Below the pieces are notes generated by a model, which was not told the DNA's origin, made no database searches, and saw only the letters and a program-made list of their open reading frames with translations. Below are positions 16,904 through 26,188 of a DNA stretch of 64,000 nucleotides, in pieces. The position numbers and the translations under genes were made by a program. The DNA comes from Moritella sp. PE36 (GTDB lineage: Bacteria; Pseudomonadota; Gammaproteobacteria; Enterobacterales; Moritellaceae): positions 18,594-82,593 of the forward strand of contig NZ_ABCQ01000018.1 of assembly GCF_000170855.1 (NCBI RefSeq), read 5' to 3'. The stretch's first letter is position 1. Each line of letters opens with the position of its first letter.

Positions 16904-17818
16904 ATGACTGTTGCCTATCCCAGAGATCTTATTGGTTATGGCCAAAATGTGCCAAATGCCAACTGGCCTAACAAAGCACGCTTAGCGATCTCATTTGTTC
17001 TTAACTATGAAGAAGGTGGCGAACGTTGCGTATTACATGGCGATAGTGAATCAGAAGCTTTTCTGTCGGAAATGCCAGGCGCAGTACCATTACAAGGCGT
17101 GCGTAATCTCAGTATGGAGTCTTGTTATGAATACGGCAGTCGGGTCGGTGTTTGGCGCTTATTAAACTTATTCTCAGAATATCAAATACCCTTAACTGTA
17201 TTTGCTGTCGCAATGGCGCTAGAAAGACACCCTGATGTAGCAAAAGCGTTTGTTGCGGCCAATCACGAGATCTGCAGCCACGGTTATCGCTGGATTGATT
17301 ATCAATATACTGATGAAGCTGAAGAACGTGAACACTTACATAAAGCTATCGACATTATCAAAGAACTAACCGGCAAACGTCCAACAGGCTGGTATACCGG
17401 CCGATTAGGACCAAATACACGCCGTTTAGTGGCTGAAGAAGGCGGATTTTTGTATGACTCAGATGCCTATGATGACGACCTTCCGTATTGGGTTAAAGCC
17501 AACAATCAACCTCATTTAGTTATCCCTTACACCTTAGATGTCAATGATATGCGCTTTGCAACACCACAAGGTTTTAATAGTGGCGAACAATTCTTTCAAT
17601 ATCTAAAAGACAGCTTTGACACCCTCTATGCAGAAGGTGCGACTACACCCAAGATGATGTCGGTCGGCTTACATTGCCGCTTAGTTGGTCGTCCGGGACG
17701 TATTGCATCACTAAAACGTTTCTTAGATTACCTAAAGCAGCATGACGATGTGTGGTTATGTACTCGAGAGCAAATAGCAAACCATTGGATTGAGAACCAT
17801 CCATATCAGGAAACTTAA
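16904..17818 (+). CDS. puuE: Allantoinase PuuE (polysaccharide-deacetylase family)
   Basis: About 304 residues, matching the metal-independent allantoinase PuuE: YPRDLIGYGQN at the start, SFVLNYEEGGERCVLHGD, EYGSRVGVWRLL, and the deacetylase-fold motifs EICSHGYRWIDYQY and GWYTGRLGPNTRRL. PuuE hydrolyses allantoin to allantoate. The second of two tandem ATGs (16904) is best placed behind AAGGAG; 16901 is the alternative. It is the first gene of puuE-uraD-allA, with uraD starting one base after its stop codon. A palindromic operator candidate lies upstream. Confidence 0.94.
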   Translation: MTVAYPRDLIGYGQNVPNANWPNKARLAISFVLNYEEGGERCVLHGDSESEAFLSEMPGAVPLQGVRNLSMESCYEYGSRVGVWRLLNLFSEYQIPLTVFAVAMALERHPDVAKAFVAANHEICSHGYRWIDYQYTDEAEEREHLHKAIDIIKELTGKRPTGWYTGRLGPNTRRLVAEEGGFLYDSDAYDDDLPYWVKANNQPHLVIPYTLDVNDMRFATPQGFNSGEQFFQYLKDSFDTLYAEGATTPKMMSVGLHCRLVGRPGRIASLKRFLDYLKQHDDVWLCTREQIANHWIENHPYQET

Positions 17819-17819
17819 C

Positions 17820-18347
17820 ATGACACATTTTAGTACCTGTACTCCAAGTCAGCTATCGCAGCCCGATTTTGTCGCCATGTTTGCTGATATCTATGAGCAC
17901 AGCCCTTGGGTTGCAGAGGCAGCATATCAACTGCACGAGCATCAGGGTATCGATGGTGATATTAATGAAACAGCCATACTACAACAATGTATGGCCAATA
18001 TTTTGCTCGCTGCTAGCGATGAAAAAAAACTGGCATTAATCAATGCCCATCCAGATTTAGCTGGTCGTGCTGCCATCAATGGTGAATTAACCGATGCCTC
18101 GACTTCAGAGCAATCAGGCGCAGGGATTAATCAATGTACAGCCGAAGAATTCAGCCATTTCACGCAACTTAACGATGCCTACAAAGCGAAGTTCCACTTT
18201 CCTTTTATTAAGGCCGTGCGTGGCGCAAACCGCTTTTTAATCTTAGCTGACTTTAAACGTCGTATTCAAAATGATATCGACACCGAGTTCAAGCAAGCAT
18301 TATTAGAAATAAACAAAATAGCCGCATTTCGCTTAAACGATCTATAA
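17820..18347 (+). CDS. uraD: OHCU decarboxylase UraD
   Basis: A 175-residue enzyme that turns 2-oxo-4-hydroxy-4-carboxy-5-ureidoimidazoline into (S)-allantoin. The family motifs are present: FADIYEHSPWVAEAAY, the catalytic-histidine stretch ALINAHPDLAGRAA, LTDASTSEQSGAG and FHFPFIKAVRG. A longer frame starts at 17790 inside puuE, but AGGA before the ATG at 17820 and the normal N-terminus favour the shorter form. It is translationally coupled to puuE, since the stop and start codons are one base apart. Confidence 0.95.
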   Translation: MTHFSTCTPSQLSQPDFVAMFADIYEHSPWVAEAAYQLHEHQGIDGDINETAILQQCMANILLAASDEKKLALINAHPDLAGRAAINGELTDASTSEQSGAGINQCTAEEFSHFTQLNDAYKAKFHFPFIKAVRGANRFLILADFKRRIQNDIDTEFKQALLEINKIAAFRLNDL

Positions 18348-18441
18348 CAAGGATGAAAACAATGACTAAATAACACAATCGAAATAATGCTAAACCTAAC
18401 TAAATAATTACTACAACATTGTCAATATAAAGGATTTGCTG

Positions 18442-18972
18442 ATGACTAACATTATTACCCTTGAACCATTAACAGCTGAAGCATTTAAACCTTATGGCGA
18501 TGTGATCGCAACGGCTGACCGTGAATATTTCATGATCAACAATGGCTCAACCCGTCGCTATCATCAACTTGCTAATGTCGATACTGAAACAGATGGTGGT
18601 AGCACTATAATCAGTATCTTCCAAGCGACACCATTAGCTTATCCGCTATCGGTCACTATGATGGAACGCCATCCGCTTGGTTCGCAAGCCTTCATTCCTT
18701 TGTTTGGCAATGCTTATTTAATTTTAGTCGCTGCGCCAACCGGTGATCTAGAACAAGACCGATTAGATAGTCAGGCTATACGTGGCTTTATTAGTGATGG
18801 GTCGCATGGCGTCAACTATCACAAGGGTGTTTGGCACCACCCTATCCTCGCGTTAACCGACCAAGATAAATTCTTGATCGTCGATCGTGCAGGTCCGGGA
18901 AATAACTGTGAAGAAGTTCATTTCACTGATGCTGAAAAACGACTATTTGAAAAACCAGCGCATCCAGTTTAA
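18442..18972 (+). CDS. allA: Ureidoglycolate lyase AllA
   Basis: A 176-residue enzyme of the AllA family, which splits (S)-ureidoglycolate to glyoxylate and urea. Motifs: ITLEPLTAEAFKPYGDVI at the start, TMMERHPLGSQAFIPL, GVNYHKGVWHHPIL with the metal-binding histidines, and FLIVDRAGPGNNCEEV. AGGA lies 8 bases before the ATG at 18442; a TTG two codons earlier is unlikely. It closes the puuE-uraD-allA run after a gap of about 94 bases, and its product feeds the gcl operon at 35-40 kb. The preceding enzyme, allantoicase or allantoate amidohydrolase, is not found here. Confidence 0.93.
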   Translation: MTNIITLEPLTAEAFKPYGDVIATADREYFMINNGSTRRYHQLANVDTETDGGSTIISIFQATPLAYPLSVTMMERHPLGSQAFIPLFGNAYLILVAAPTGDLEQDRLDSQAIRGFISDGSHGVNYHKGVWHHPILALTDQDKFLIVDRAGPGNNCEEVHFTDAEKRLFEKPAHPV

Positions 18973-19051
18973 GAATCAATAGTATTGTAATTCACATTAT
19001 CATATTAAATAAAAGCGTACTCAGTACGTACTAAATTAACAGGGAGTATTT

Positions 19052-20203
19052 ATGGATCCGCATATTACGGAATGGCTGAATCTTGCGATTCGATGGATGC
19101 ATATGATTTTTGGTATCGCTTGGATCGGTGCCTCATTCTATTTTGTATGGCTAGAGAATCACCTTAACCGCATCAACCCAAAAACAGGGCTTGCTGGCGA
19201 TCTTTGGGCTATTCATGGTGGTGGTATTTATCACTTAGAAAAATACAAACTTGCACCAACAAAAATGCCAGAAACATTACATTGGTTTAAATGGGAAGCG
19301 TACACCACTTTCCTTAGCGGTATCTCACTGTTAACGGTTGTGTATTACTTCAACGCTCAATCTATGTTGATCGCACCAGAGTCTGGCTTAGTCGAATGGC
19401 AAGGTATTGCGATTGGTATCGCGACGATTGTGGTGGGCTGGATTGTTTATCATATATTATGTGAATCACCATTAGCACAGAAACCCGCCTTAATGGGCGC
19501 AGTATTAATGCTTATGATCATTGCCGTTGCATATGGACTATCACTGGTATTCACAGGCCGTGCTGCTTATATCCATGTTGGCGCTATGATCGGCTCTATC
19601 ATGGTCGGTAACGTATTCTTTGTGATCATGCCGGGCCAGCGTAAAATGGTGGCTGCGGTATCGAAAGGTGAACAACCTGATCCTAGAGATCCTGCTAAAG
19701 CACTATTACGCTCGCGTCATAATAACTACCTGACATTACCAGTGTTATTTATCATGATCAGTAATCACTTCCCAAGCACCTATGGCAGTGAGTACAACTG
19801 GTTAATATTAGCTGCGGTATCAATTATCAGTGTATTAGTGCGTCATTACTTTAATACACGCCATCTGCATCAAAAATACGCTTGGACATTACCGTTTGCT
19901 GCTTTCGCCATGATCACATTAGCGTTTGTCACTAAACCAACGGTAGACAACAGCGCACCACAAGTGGCGTTTAGTGAAGTACAAACTATTGTCGTCGAAC
20001 GTTGCGCTATGTGTCATGCGACTTCCGGTGTAGCGCCAATGGCAGGTGTTCATCTTGATACACCAGAGAATATCAAACTGAACTCAGACCGGGTTTTATC
20101 AGCCGTGCGCAACCGTGTTATGCCACAAGGTAATATCACCAAAATGACCGATGATGAACGAACACTCGTCGTCAATTGGATCAACCAAGGCGCTAAAATT
20201 TAA
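19052..20203 (+). CDS. puuD: Membrane urate oxidase PuuD with cytochrome c domain
   Basis: A 383-residue protein with eight or so membrane helices of the urate hydroxylase PuuD type (IRWMHMIFGIAWIGASFYFV, then NHLNRINPKTGLAGDLWAIH with GGGIYHLEKYKL). A C-terminal cytochrome c domain has the heme site CAMCH near residue 325 and an axial-ligand candidate in NRVMPQG. PuuD oxidises urate to 5-hydroxyisourate and passes electrons toward the respiratory chain rather than making hydrogen peroxide. AGGGAG lies 6 bases before the ATG. It stands alone on its strand, after allA, and is followed by a terminator. Confidence 0.94.
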   Translation: MDPHITEWLNLAIRWMHMIFGIAWIGASFYFVWLENHLNRINPKTGLAGDLWAIHGGGIYHLEKYKLAPTKMPETLHWFKWEAYTTFLSGISLLTVVYYFNAQSMLIAPESGLVEWQGIAIGIATIVVGWIVYHILCESPLAQKPALMGAVLMLMIIAVAYGLSLVFTGRAAYIHVGAMIGSIMVGNVFFVIMPGQRKMVAAVSKGEQPDPRDPAKALLRSRHNNYLTLPVLFIMISNHFPSTYGSEYNWLILAAVSIISVLVRHYFNTRHLHQKYAWTLPFAAFAMITLAFVTKPTVDNSAPQVAFSEVQTIVVERCAMCHATSGVAPMAGVHLDTPENIKLNSDRVLSAVRNRVMPQGNITKMTDDERTLVVNWINQGAKI

Positions 20204-20229
20204 ACGCTTAACGGTCCGTATAAAACAAT

Positions 20230-20265
20230 AAACGCTACCCTCAACATTGTGTGGTAGCGTTTTAA
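20230..20265 (+). terminator. Terminator of puuD
   Basis: AAACGCTACC (20230-20239) pairs with GGTAGCGTTT (20253-20262), followed by T and AT-rich sequence. Confidence 0.75.
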
Positions 20266-20334
20266 CAATATCAATGGAACAAAAACCCTCCAAACTTGTC
20301 CTAACGCTATATAAAATCATAATAAGATGCGTTA

Positions 20335-20907
20335 ATGGAACAATTAAACAACCACCTCTTTGCTGCCATCAATCAATTTGCTGGGCTAAATCCATTCTTT
20401 GACTACATGTTCATGTTTTTTGCAGAAGCAATGCCTTACCTGTTTATTGCATTGGTTATCGCCGCATGGTTTCGCAGTAAGGAACAAACAAAACGTTACC
20501 TGATTGGCGCGACATTAACATCCCTTGTTGGTATCACAATCAATTCGCTGATTGCACAAGTTTATTTTCACCCGCGCCCATTTATGAACGATTTAGGCAC
20601 GACGCTTGTCGCTCATACGCCAAGTACATCATTTCCCTCTGATCACACCACATTTATGTTTTGTATCGCCTTTAGTTTACTGTGCCATCAAACAACAAGA
20701 ACAGTCGCATTAGGATTGGCGCTATTAGCCGTTATCGGGGGATTATCTCGGGTATATATTGGCGTGCATTTTCCTTTCGACATAGCAGCAGCAGCGGTTG
20801 TCAGTGGCTTTGCAGCAATGCTAGTACACTCAGCGCGTTATAAACTGCAGGCATGCTACAACATGATTATTGCAACAGGGGAAGTTTTAACAAAGCGGAT
20901 GTTATAA
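20335..20907 (+). CDS. PAP2-family phosphatase (undecaprenyl-diphosphatase-like)
   Basis: A 190-residue membrane protein with five or six helices and the three catalytic motifs of the PAP2 family: HPRPF (end of motif 1), SFPSDHTTFM (motif 2) and SRVYIGVHFPFDI (motif 3). In its size class it resembles BcrC/YbjG, which dephosphorylate undecaprenyl pyrophosphate for cell-wall synthesis. The substrate is inferred; lipid phosphates of another kind are possible. No ribosome site is obvious and it shares no operon with its neighbours, being convergent with the HD-GYP gene. Confidence 0.82.
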   Translation: MEQLNNHLFAAINQFAGLNPFFDYMFMFFAEAMPYLFIALVIAAWFRSKEQTKRYLIGATLTSLVGITINSLIAQVYFHPRPFMNDLGTTLVAHTPSTSFPSDHTTFMFCIAFSLLCHQTTRTVALGLALLAVIGGLSRVYIGVHFPFDIAAAAVVSGFAAMLVHSARYKLQACYNMIIATGEVLTKRML

Positions 20908-20940
20908 AGATCGTTATACATTAGATGATAAAATGAGGGG

Positions 20941-20971
20941 TAACCAGCAGTACTTGAGTATTTGCTGGTTA
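20941..20971. terminator. Hairpin between convergent PAP2 and HD-GYP genes
   Basis: TAACCAGCA (20941-20949) pairs with TGCTGGTTA (20963-20971). The T-run is weak on both sides, so termination is plausible but not certain. Confidence 0.5.
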
Positions 20972-20988
20972 TTACGCTTTACTAATCG

Positions 20989-22161
20989 TTACGCTTCACT
21001 GACTAAGAAACGCATGATCTCTGCCATGTCTAAGTTAAAATCATCCGCTCTTACCGACTCAGCAATGCCATCATCGACAATCGACAGATCAATCTGATTC
21101 GAATTCTCGAAATCTAGCTTGTCTAAACTATAAAACGAGTTCACTTTAGGACGAATAGGATCGGTTTTATTATAACCTTCAACAATCGCTAAACGATTAG
21201 AGTTTAATTTAACCAGTGAACCAACCGGATACACGCCCATGCATTTAATAAAGGCATGGACTAAGTTCAAATCTAATTGTCCGTCTTGAGCAAGACTACG
21301 CAGAATAGAGAAGGATTTTAACTGGGTCAAACCGTCCTTATAACAGCGGTTGGCCGTTAGTGCATCATAGATATCACAGATAGACAGCATTCTGCCATAG
21401 CGAGATATTTTCTGCCCAGCTAAACCGAACGGATAACCTTCACCATTTAATTTTTCATGATGGAGGCCTGCTACATCTAAGCTGGTTTTCGAAATACCCG
21501 GAATTGATTTAATAATATCGATAGAGTGATTGACATGTAATTTCATAATATCAAACTCATCAGCGGTCAATTTCCCCGGCTTATGCAGGATATGGTCCGG
21601 TGTGCGTATCTTGCCGATATCATGCAAAAAAGCACCAATAGCAAGCTCTTCGATATCCGTTTTGTTAATCCCTAAATAACGACAAAATAACGCCATTAAC
21701 ATAGAGACCGCAAATGAATGCTCTAACAAATATTCATCTTTATTACGGATATTAACCGCGCACATTAACGCGTCAGAATTGCTAAATATGGTCTCAATTA
21801 ATTCACTAGTGAGCGTTTTAACTGACAGAAGGTCGATTTCCATTCCTTCTTCAATATGCTGAAACATTCTCTTCTGTATTTCTTTAGACGTTGAGATAAG
21901 CGCCTTAGCTTGCGTCATCTTCACACTGAAATCACGTTTACGTTCAAGTGTATCAGCGCTTAAAGCATCCGCCGCCATTTTCGCATCAAATTTTTCGGTA
22001 TCAACTAATACCCGTTTAATACCAAACTCAATCAGCTTATTAAGTACAATCTGATTTTTCACCCATTCTGCTTGTGTAAGCCTGAAACTGCCTGTTTGAG
22101 CAGTTATTTTTTCAATGTAAGTACCAACAACAATATCGGTAATATCTTGCTCTATAAGCAT
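20989..22161 (-). CDS. HD-GYP domain cyclic-di-GMP phosphodiesterase
   Basis: A 390-residue protein. The N-terminal 110 residues look like the DUF3391 domain (DITDIVVGTYIEKITAQTG, then FGIKRVLVDTEKFDAK). Residues about 135-320 are an HD-GYP phosphodiesterase with intact metal ligands: the HD pair in LHDIGKIRTPD, and the GYP motif in HHEKLNGEGYPFGL. It should hydrolyse cyclic di-GMP in the cytoplasm, controlling motility or surface life. No receiver or sensor domain is present. It is a single gene with its own hairpin downstream; partners are not evident. Confidence 0.88.
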   Translation of the reverse strand: MLIEQDITDIVVGTYIEKITAQTGSFRLTQAEWVKNQIVLNKLIEFGIKRVLVDTEKFDAKMAADALSADTLERKRDFSVKMTQAKALISTSKEIQKRMFQHIEEGMEIDLLSVKTLTSELIETIFSNSDALMCAVNIRNKDEYLLEHSFAVSMLMALFCRYLGINKTDIEELAIGAFLHDIGKIRTPDHILHKPGKLTADEFDIMKLHVNHSIDIIKSIPGISKTSLDVAGLHHEKLNGEGYPFGLAGQKISRYGRMLSICDIYDALTANRCYKDGLTQLKSFSILRSLAQDGQLDLNLVHAFIKCMGVYPVGSLVKLNSNRLAIVEGYNKTDPIRPKVNSFYSLDKLDFENSNQIDLSIVDDGIAESVRADDFNLDMAEIMRFLVSEA

Positions 22162-22250
22162 TATAACTAACTCAAGAAAGATGATCGTTTCAATAATAGC
22201 TACTTTATCACTATATAACCTGCAAATAAACCAAATAACCGACCCGTTCT

Positions 22251-23246
22251 TTATGCTAATACTACAATCTGCATTTTATGTTCAAGGTACATAGCTTGTA
22301 ACTTAACCACTAAAAATTTTAAGTAGCATACGCTCACCCAAGTAACGACAGCCGTTGCGCCCCATAATTCAAACAAAGCCACCACATGTAGCTGAGCAAT
22401 ATAATGTTCAGCAATACCGATACTAGCAAACCAATCACAGGTGCTATACAAGGCTTTCGCACTGATCACTAAAGGGAAAGTAAAAGCAGCAAAACCAGGG
22501 TTAAAATCTAAACGGGACAAGTGTAACAACGCCATGTAAATAACGGCTGTCATCAGCAGTGCAATACCTAATAATACCGCAACAATTACCGGTGATGGCA
22601 GTGGCATAAAAGCCAAGTAACCAGTTAAACATAAGCTAGCTGGAGCAGCTAATATCGCAATTGATGGTTTCGCACTCGCCGGAATTTTGTCACCAAAAAT
22701 AAGACGATTGAGCATCACAGGTAATAACACCGCATAATTAATAATACCGAAGACTAAAATGGCATAACAAATCGGCTGGAACAGTTCTGGTTGTGGACAA
22801 GTAAATACCGCCACAATCAAACCAATGGGTGGCACGAACCAACTCGGCACCATATGCTCTAATTGCATATCTTGAAAACGATGGTAAAGAAACAACACTA
22901 AAAACACTATATGCAGGACAATCGCGGCTAACCATAGCAAAGAAGCTGTGGCAGGATAAGTTGCAGTTAACGAACTTGATACGACCATGGTCGCCATCGC
23001 AAATGTCGGAACTACACTACCAATAACATGATGAGAAAGGTCATTCCAGAGTGTTTTTGGGTGAATAATAAAGCGTAATAACAAAATGCATAAGATCACT
23101 GCTGCGATCGTTGATGTCGCATTCTGTATATAGCCATTAAAACCAGTTACCGACTCCCATAGCGCCCCCAGTGATGAAATACCCAAGGCAAGACCTGCTA
23201 CAGGCGTTGGTAATAATTTAAAGTTAATTCTGATTTGATTTAACAT
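22251..23246 (-). CDS. TDT/SLAC1-TehA family transporter
   Basis: About 331 residues and ten predicted helices, with the start LLPTPVAGLALGISSLGALW typical of the tellurite-resistance/dicarboxylate transporter (TDT) superfamily, and FTFPLVISAKAL in the C-terminal half. Members export or conduct anions such as chloride, sulfite or malate; the substrate here is unknown. GAGGTG lies 6 bases before the ATG at 23246, so the longer frame from 23258 is not preferred. It is divergent from a LysR regulator 98 bases away, a usual regulator-target layout. Confidence 0.78.
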   Translation of the reverse strand: MLNQIRINFKLLPTPVAGLALGISSLGALWESVTGFNGYIQNATSTIAAVILCILLLRFIIHPKTLWNDLSHHVIGSVVPTFAMATMVVSSSLTATYPATASLLWLAAIVLHIVFLVLFLYHRFQDMQLEHMVPSWFVPPIGLIVAVFTCPQPELFQPICYAILVFGIINYAVLLPVMLNRLIFGDKIPASAKPSIAILAAPASLCLTGYLAFMPLPSPVIVAVLLGIALLMTAVIYMALLHLSRLDFNPGFAAFTFPLVISAKALYSTCDWFASIGIAEHYIAQLHVVALFELWGATAVVTWVSVCYLKFLVVKLQAMYLEHKMQIVVLA

Positions 23247-23343
23247 AATGCACCTCACTTGTTGATGCCGCTATTATATGCCTGGCTTTTAGTTAATAAA
23301 ATCTGTATATTTTTAACATAAAGTTAAGGGAAGTTGAACAAGT

Positions 23344-24246
23344 ATGAATCTATCGTTAAAGCAATTACGTGTTTTTGTTGCCGTCAGCCAGCAACAAAGT
23401 ATTACCCACGCAGCAAAAACATTATGTCTAACCAAAGCAGCGGTAAGCATGGCGCTAAGCGAACTTGAGAATCAGTTGGGGCAACAATTATTTGATCGTA
23501 CCAATAACCGCTTGCATCTAAACCCTTACGGTCAACGTTTATTACCTATCGCTGATGAATTACTGCAACGCGCAGCCAGCATTGACACTTTATTCCAACA
23601 ATCAGGTCAACTCATTGGTGAGCTTGCCATTGGTGCCAGTGAAACCATAGGTAACCAGTTGTGTCCTTGGCTGCTTGCCCAATTCATTCAATTGACAGCA
23701 CACACCCAACAAACGTTGCATATCAGCAACAGCGCAAATATTGCTGAAATGATATTAAGTTACCAATTGGATATCGGGCTTATCGAAGGTGATGTTAAGC
23801 ACAGTGACATTGAAACAATCCCTTGGCTAAAAGATGAAATGTGCATTATTGTCGCCGCAAATCACCCATTGCTTAAAAATACCAGCTTAACGCTGCCAGA
23901 TTTAAGCGACAATACCTGGGTATTACGCGAGCCTGGTTCAGGAAGTCGGGCTTTCTTTGAAAGCCACATTGCCCCCTCGGTTGCACAATGGCAGGTGGCC
24001 TACGAGCTAAACTCGATTGAAGCACAACTTAACTTTGTAGCAGCTGGATTAGGTCTGGCCTGCGTCTCTAAATTCAGTGCGACACATGCCTTGGCCAATG
24101 ATCGTGTGCGGATATTGCCGCTAAATAACAAATTAGAACGACAATACAAAATAATCATGCACAAACAGAAATACAAAAGTGAATTAATATCCGCGTTTAT
24201 CGACTTTAGCCAACAGTGGGATGCGACAGCCTTAATCACCACATAA
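23344..24246 (+). CDS. LysR family transcriptional regulator
   Basis: A 300-residue LysR protein. The N-terminal winged helix-turn-helix reads LKQLRVFVAVSQQQSITHAA and AAVSMALSELENQLGQQLFD. The C-terminal substrate-binding domain begins near residue 90 (GELAIGASETIGNQL) and includes LREPGSGSRAFFE, similar to the CysB/YeiE-like branch that senses small anions. It most likely controls the divergent TDT transporter gene; this is inferred from layout. Confidence 0.88.
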   Translation: MNLSLKQLRVFVAVSQQQSITHAAKTLCLTKAAVSMALSELENQLGQQLFDRTNNRLHLNPYGQRLLPIADELLQRAASIDTLFQQSGQLIGELAIGASETIGNQLCPWLLAQFIQLTAHTQQTLHISNSANIAEMILSYQLDIGLIEGDVKHSDIETIPWLKDEMCIIVAANHPLLKNTSLTLPDLSDNTWVLREPGSGSRAFFESHIAPSVAQWQVAYELNSIEAQLNFVAAGLGLACVSKFSATHALANDRVRILPLNNKLERQYKIIMHKQKYKSELISAFIDFSQQWDATALITT

Positions 24247-24335
24247 AGCATTATAAAATCAGTGATTGCCACCAGCGACGAGCGAAACATACGCTAGTAT
24301 TAATATCATATAGGCTGATAATTTAAGGCAATTAA

Positions 24336-25148
24336 ATGTTGAATGGACGCATGTTATCTACCCCGTTTCAGTTCAGACTATGGCTCAAATTAGCGCTGTG
24401 GCTTAAGTTAGGAATAGGAATAGGGATAGTCGTTAGCCAAGCGAATGCCCATGACTCGCCTGTACACGCGATGCCAGAAATGCCCTCACAAGCTATTATT
24501 GTCAATCAGCTAACCGTTGGGGTTAGTAGCCAATTACGACATGGTCCAGTACGCTCAGGAGAAACCTTGTCTTCGATAGCCAAACAACACGCACCGACAA
24601 ATATGCCTCGTGAACAATACATAAACATGATTTTTCAGCTCAACCCACAGGCATTTATTAACCAAAATAAAAATAAACTGAAAGTTAACAGCCTACTGGT
24701 ATTACCGGGTTATCAACCAAACAAGAATAGCATGCGTGAGGCCAGTATCGCCAAACAACGCACCCAGTTTAACCGCCATAAAATTCAACTGACTGAGTAC
24801 AATGCATTATTACAAATTAAATCGAGTTCACAATCTGCACTGTATTTACCGCAAGTGCCTATTCACATCATCGCACCTAACACATTAACTCAACAACAAA
24901 AACAGGCTAAGTTACAAGCCCAAATACAGCAAACTCAACAAGCGGTAATGCAAACACAAATGTCCCTGTTGCAACAAATTAGCGTACTAGAACAACAGCT
25001 AAACGTCAGTCAGGCAACTGTGGTCCAACTCAATCACGATCAACAGCAACTCAGCTTAAAAAATCATAATTTACTACTACAAATTCAAGATTTACATGTA
25101 AAATACGATCACATCATTAACAATTATACTTTTAATCCTAAATTTTAG
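24336..25148 (+). CDS. Exported LysM-like (FimV N-terminal-type) protein with coiled coil
   Basis: A 270-residue protein. A long hydrophobic N-terminus (LKLALWLKLGIGIGIVVSQA) looks like a signal peptide. Residues about 68-128 resemble the LysM-like region of FimV/HubP: YGPVRSGETLSS-like text reads GPVRSGETLSSIAKQHAP, then MIFQLNPQAFI and LKVNSLLVLPGY. The rest is a Gln-rich segment (about 185-255) that should form a coiled coil. FimV and HubP organise cell poles and are much longer and membrane-anchored. This one has no further domain, so it is a short, perhaps periplasmic relative. A second ATG at 24348 is possible. Confidence 0.7.
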   Translation: MLNGRMLSTPFQFRLWLKLALWLKLGIGIGIVVSQANAHDSPVHAMPEMPSQAIIVNQLTVGVSSQLRHGPVRSGETLSSIAKQHAPTNMPREQYINMIFQLNPQAFINQNKNKLKVNSLLVLPGYQPNKNSMREASIAKQRTQFNRHKIQLTEYNALLQIKSSSQSALYLPQVPIHIIAPNTLTQQQKQAKLQAQIQQTQQAVMQTQMSLLQQISVLEQQLNVSQATVVQLNHDQQQLSLKNHNLLLQIQDLHVKYDHIINNYTFNPKF

Positions 25149-25158
25149 GTAAAAAAAA

Positions 25159-25178
25159 GGAGTAGCAAACGCTACTCC
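25159..25178 (-). terminator. Terminator facing the reverse strand
   Basis: GGAGTAGC (25159-25166) pairs with GCTACTCC (25171-25178) over AAAC. On the reverse strand it is followed by eight Ts, an ideal terminator. It may also act as the 3' hairpin for the LysM gene, but the T-run is on the other side, which implies a reverse-strand transcript from the 25.2-25.5 kb region. Confidence 0.7.
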
Positions 25179-25236
25179 TGTCGTAATAGTTAATAAATTA
25201 TTACGCCTGAATACATCACCAACCTAGCTGGAAATT

Positions 25237-25461
25237 TCAGGATAAAGTATACTTACTTCTTTGATATAAAATATTCAAATAGCTGTTGCTAGGCAAGCGG
25301 TTGAAAGGAATAAAAGTACCCTTGCCAAATAAGTACACATAAAACTCAAACTCGTGCGAAGCTTGAGTATCCGTGCTAAGACCATTAAACAAAAAACTGA
25401 CTCCCGGGTCAAGTTTTAATGTGATATTTGTTAGTTTTTTGTAAAATTCATATACAATCAT
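25237..25461 (-). CDS. Doubtful small ORF between the LysM gene and the TetR gene
   Basis: A 74-codon reverse-strand frame (starts MIVYEFYKKLTNIT) with no recognised domain and no ribosome site. In its favour are the reverse-facing terminator just beyond its end and the lack of any overlapping gene. Against it, the candidate regulator site (25397-25413) lies inside it. It could be a real short protein, or part of an untranslated transcript. Confidence 0.25.
   Translation of the reverse strand: MIVYEFYKKLTNITLKLDPGVSFLFNGLSTDTQASHEFEFYVYLFGKGTFIPFNRLPSNSYLNILYQRSKYTLS
25397..25413. promoter_or_regulatory. RutR-like operator candidate upstream of the TetR gene
   Basis: CTGACTCCCGGGTCAAG reads on the reverse strand as CTTGACCCGGGAGTCAG, an imperfect 16-bp palindrome close to the RutR site TTGACCANNTGGTCAA. 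A 14-of-17 identical copy, also preceded by an A-run, lies upstream of xdhA at 34892-34908. Confidence 0.5.
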
Positions 25462-25549
25462 ATGTCATTATATAATGCATACGGTTTTATATAGCTTTCA
25501 ATACTGTCTATAACTTTATATAAGTAACTGCGAAGGGATGAATATAAGT

Positions 25550-26188
25550 ATGTCTACCATACGGAAGAAAAACGAAGCAAAGATTTTAAAGGCTGCCAGT
25601 CAAGTGTTTGCCAGTGAAGGTTACGCAGCAACAAAAACCATTGATATCGCGAAACTTGCCGGTGTACCTAAGGCCAATGTCTATTATTATTTTGGTAATA
25701 AAGAGACGCTATACTCAGCTGTATTGGAAACGATTATTGAACCATTACTCAGCGCAACCCATCCGATTGAAACCATCGACAACCCCGCTATCGCCTTAAC
25801 CGAATACATCAAGACCAAGCTAATCATCTCTCGAGATTATCCTTATGCATCGAAAGTATTTGCCAATGAGATCATGCGTGGTTCGCCATTATTATCACCT
25901 GAAATACGCCAGCGTTTAATGAATCAAAGTACCTTTTTACTCGATAAATTTACGCAATGGATTGACGCGGGTCAGATGGATGACGTATCACCACACCATC
26001 TGTTATTCATGATCTGGTCTTCGACCCAAACTTATGCCGACTTTAGCTGGCAGATTAATGCAGTGATGGGGAAATCATCACTGGCAGCCAGCGATTATGA
26101 TGATGCGGCGCGTCTCATCAGCCAACTGGTTCTAAAAGGCTGTAATGTACGCTCTGGTAACGATACCGCGATATCGACTCCCGGTTAG
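25550..26188 (+). CDS. RutR-like TetR family regulator
   Basis: A 212-residue protein with an N-terminal TetR helix-turn-helix (ILKAASQVFASEGYAATKTI, KANVYYYFGNKETLY). Its C-terminal domain is like that of RutR: EYIKTKLIISRDYPYASKVF, then HHLLFMIWSSTQTYADF. RutR senses pyrimidine bases and in E. coli is reported to affect purine and glyoxylate genes. A matching operator motif is found upstream of this gene and of xdhA, so it probably controls purine catabolism; the ligand is unknown. An ATG at 25538 touches the GAAGGG ribosome site, so 25550 is preferred. Its stop codon overlaps that of the convergent glycosyltransferase. Confidence 0.85.
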   Translation: MSTIRKKNEAKILKAASQVFASEGYAATKTIDIAKLAGVPKANVYYYFGNKETLYSAVLETIIEPLLSATHPIETIDNPAIALTEYIKTKLIISRDYPYASKVFANEIMRGSPLLSPEIRQRLMNQSTFLLDKFTQWIDAGQMDDVSPHHLLFMIWSSTQTYADFSWQINAVMGKSSLAASDYDDAARLISQLVLKGCNVRSGNDTAISTPG

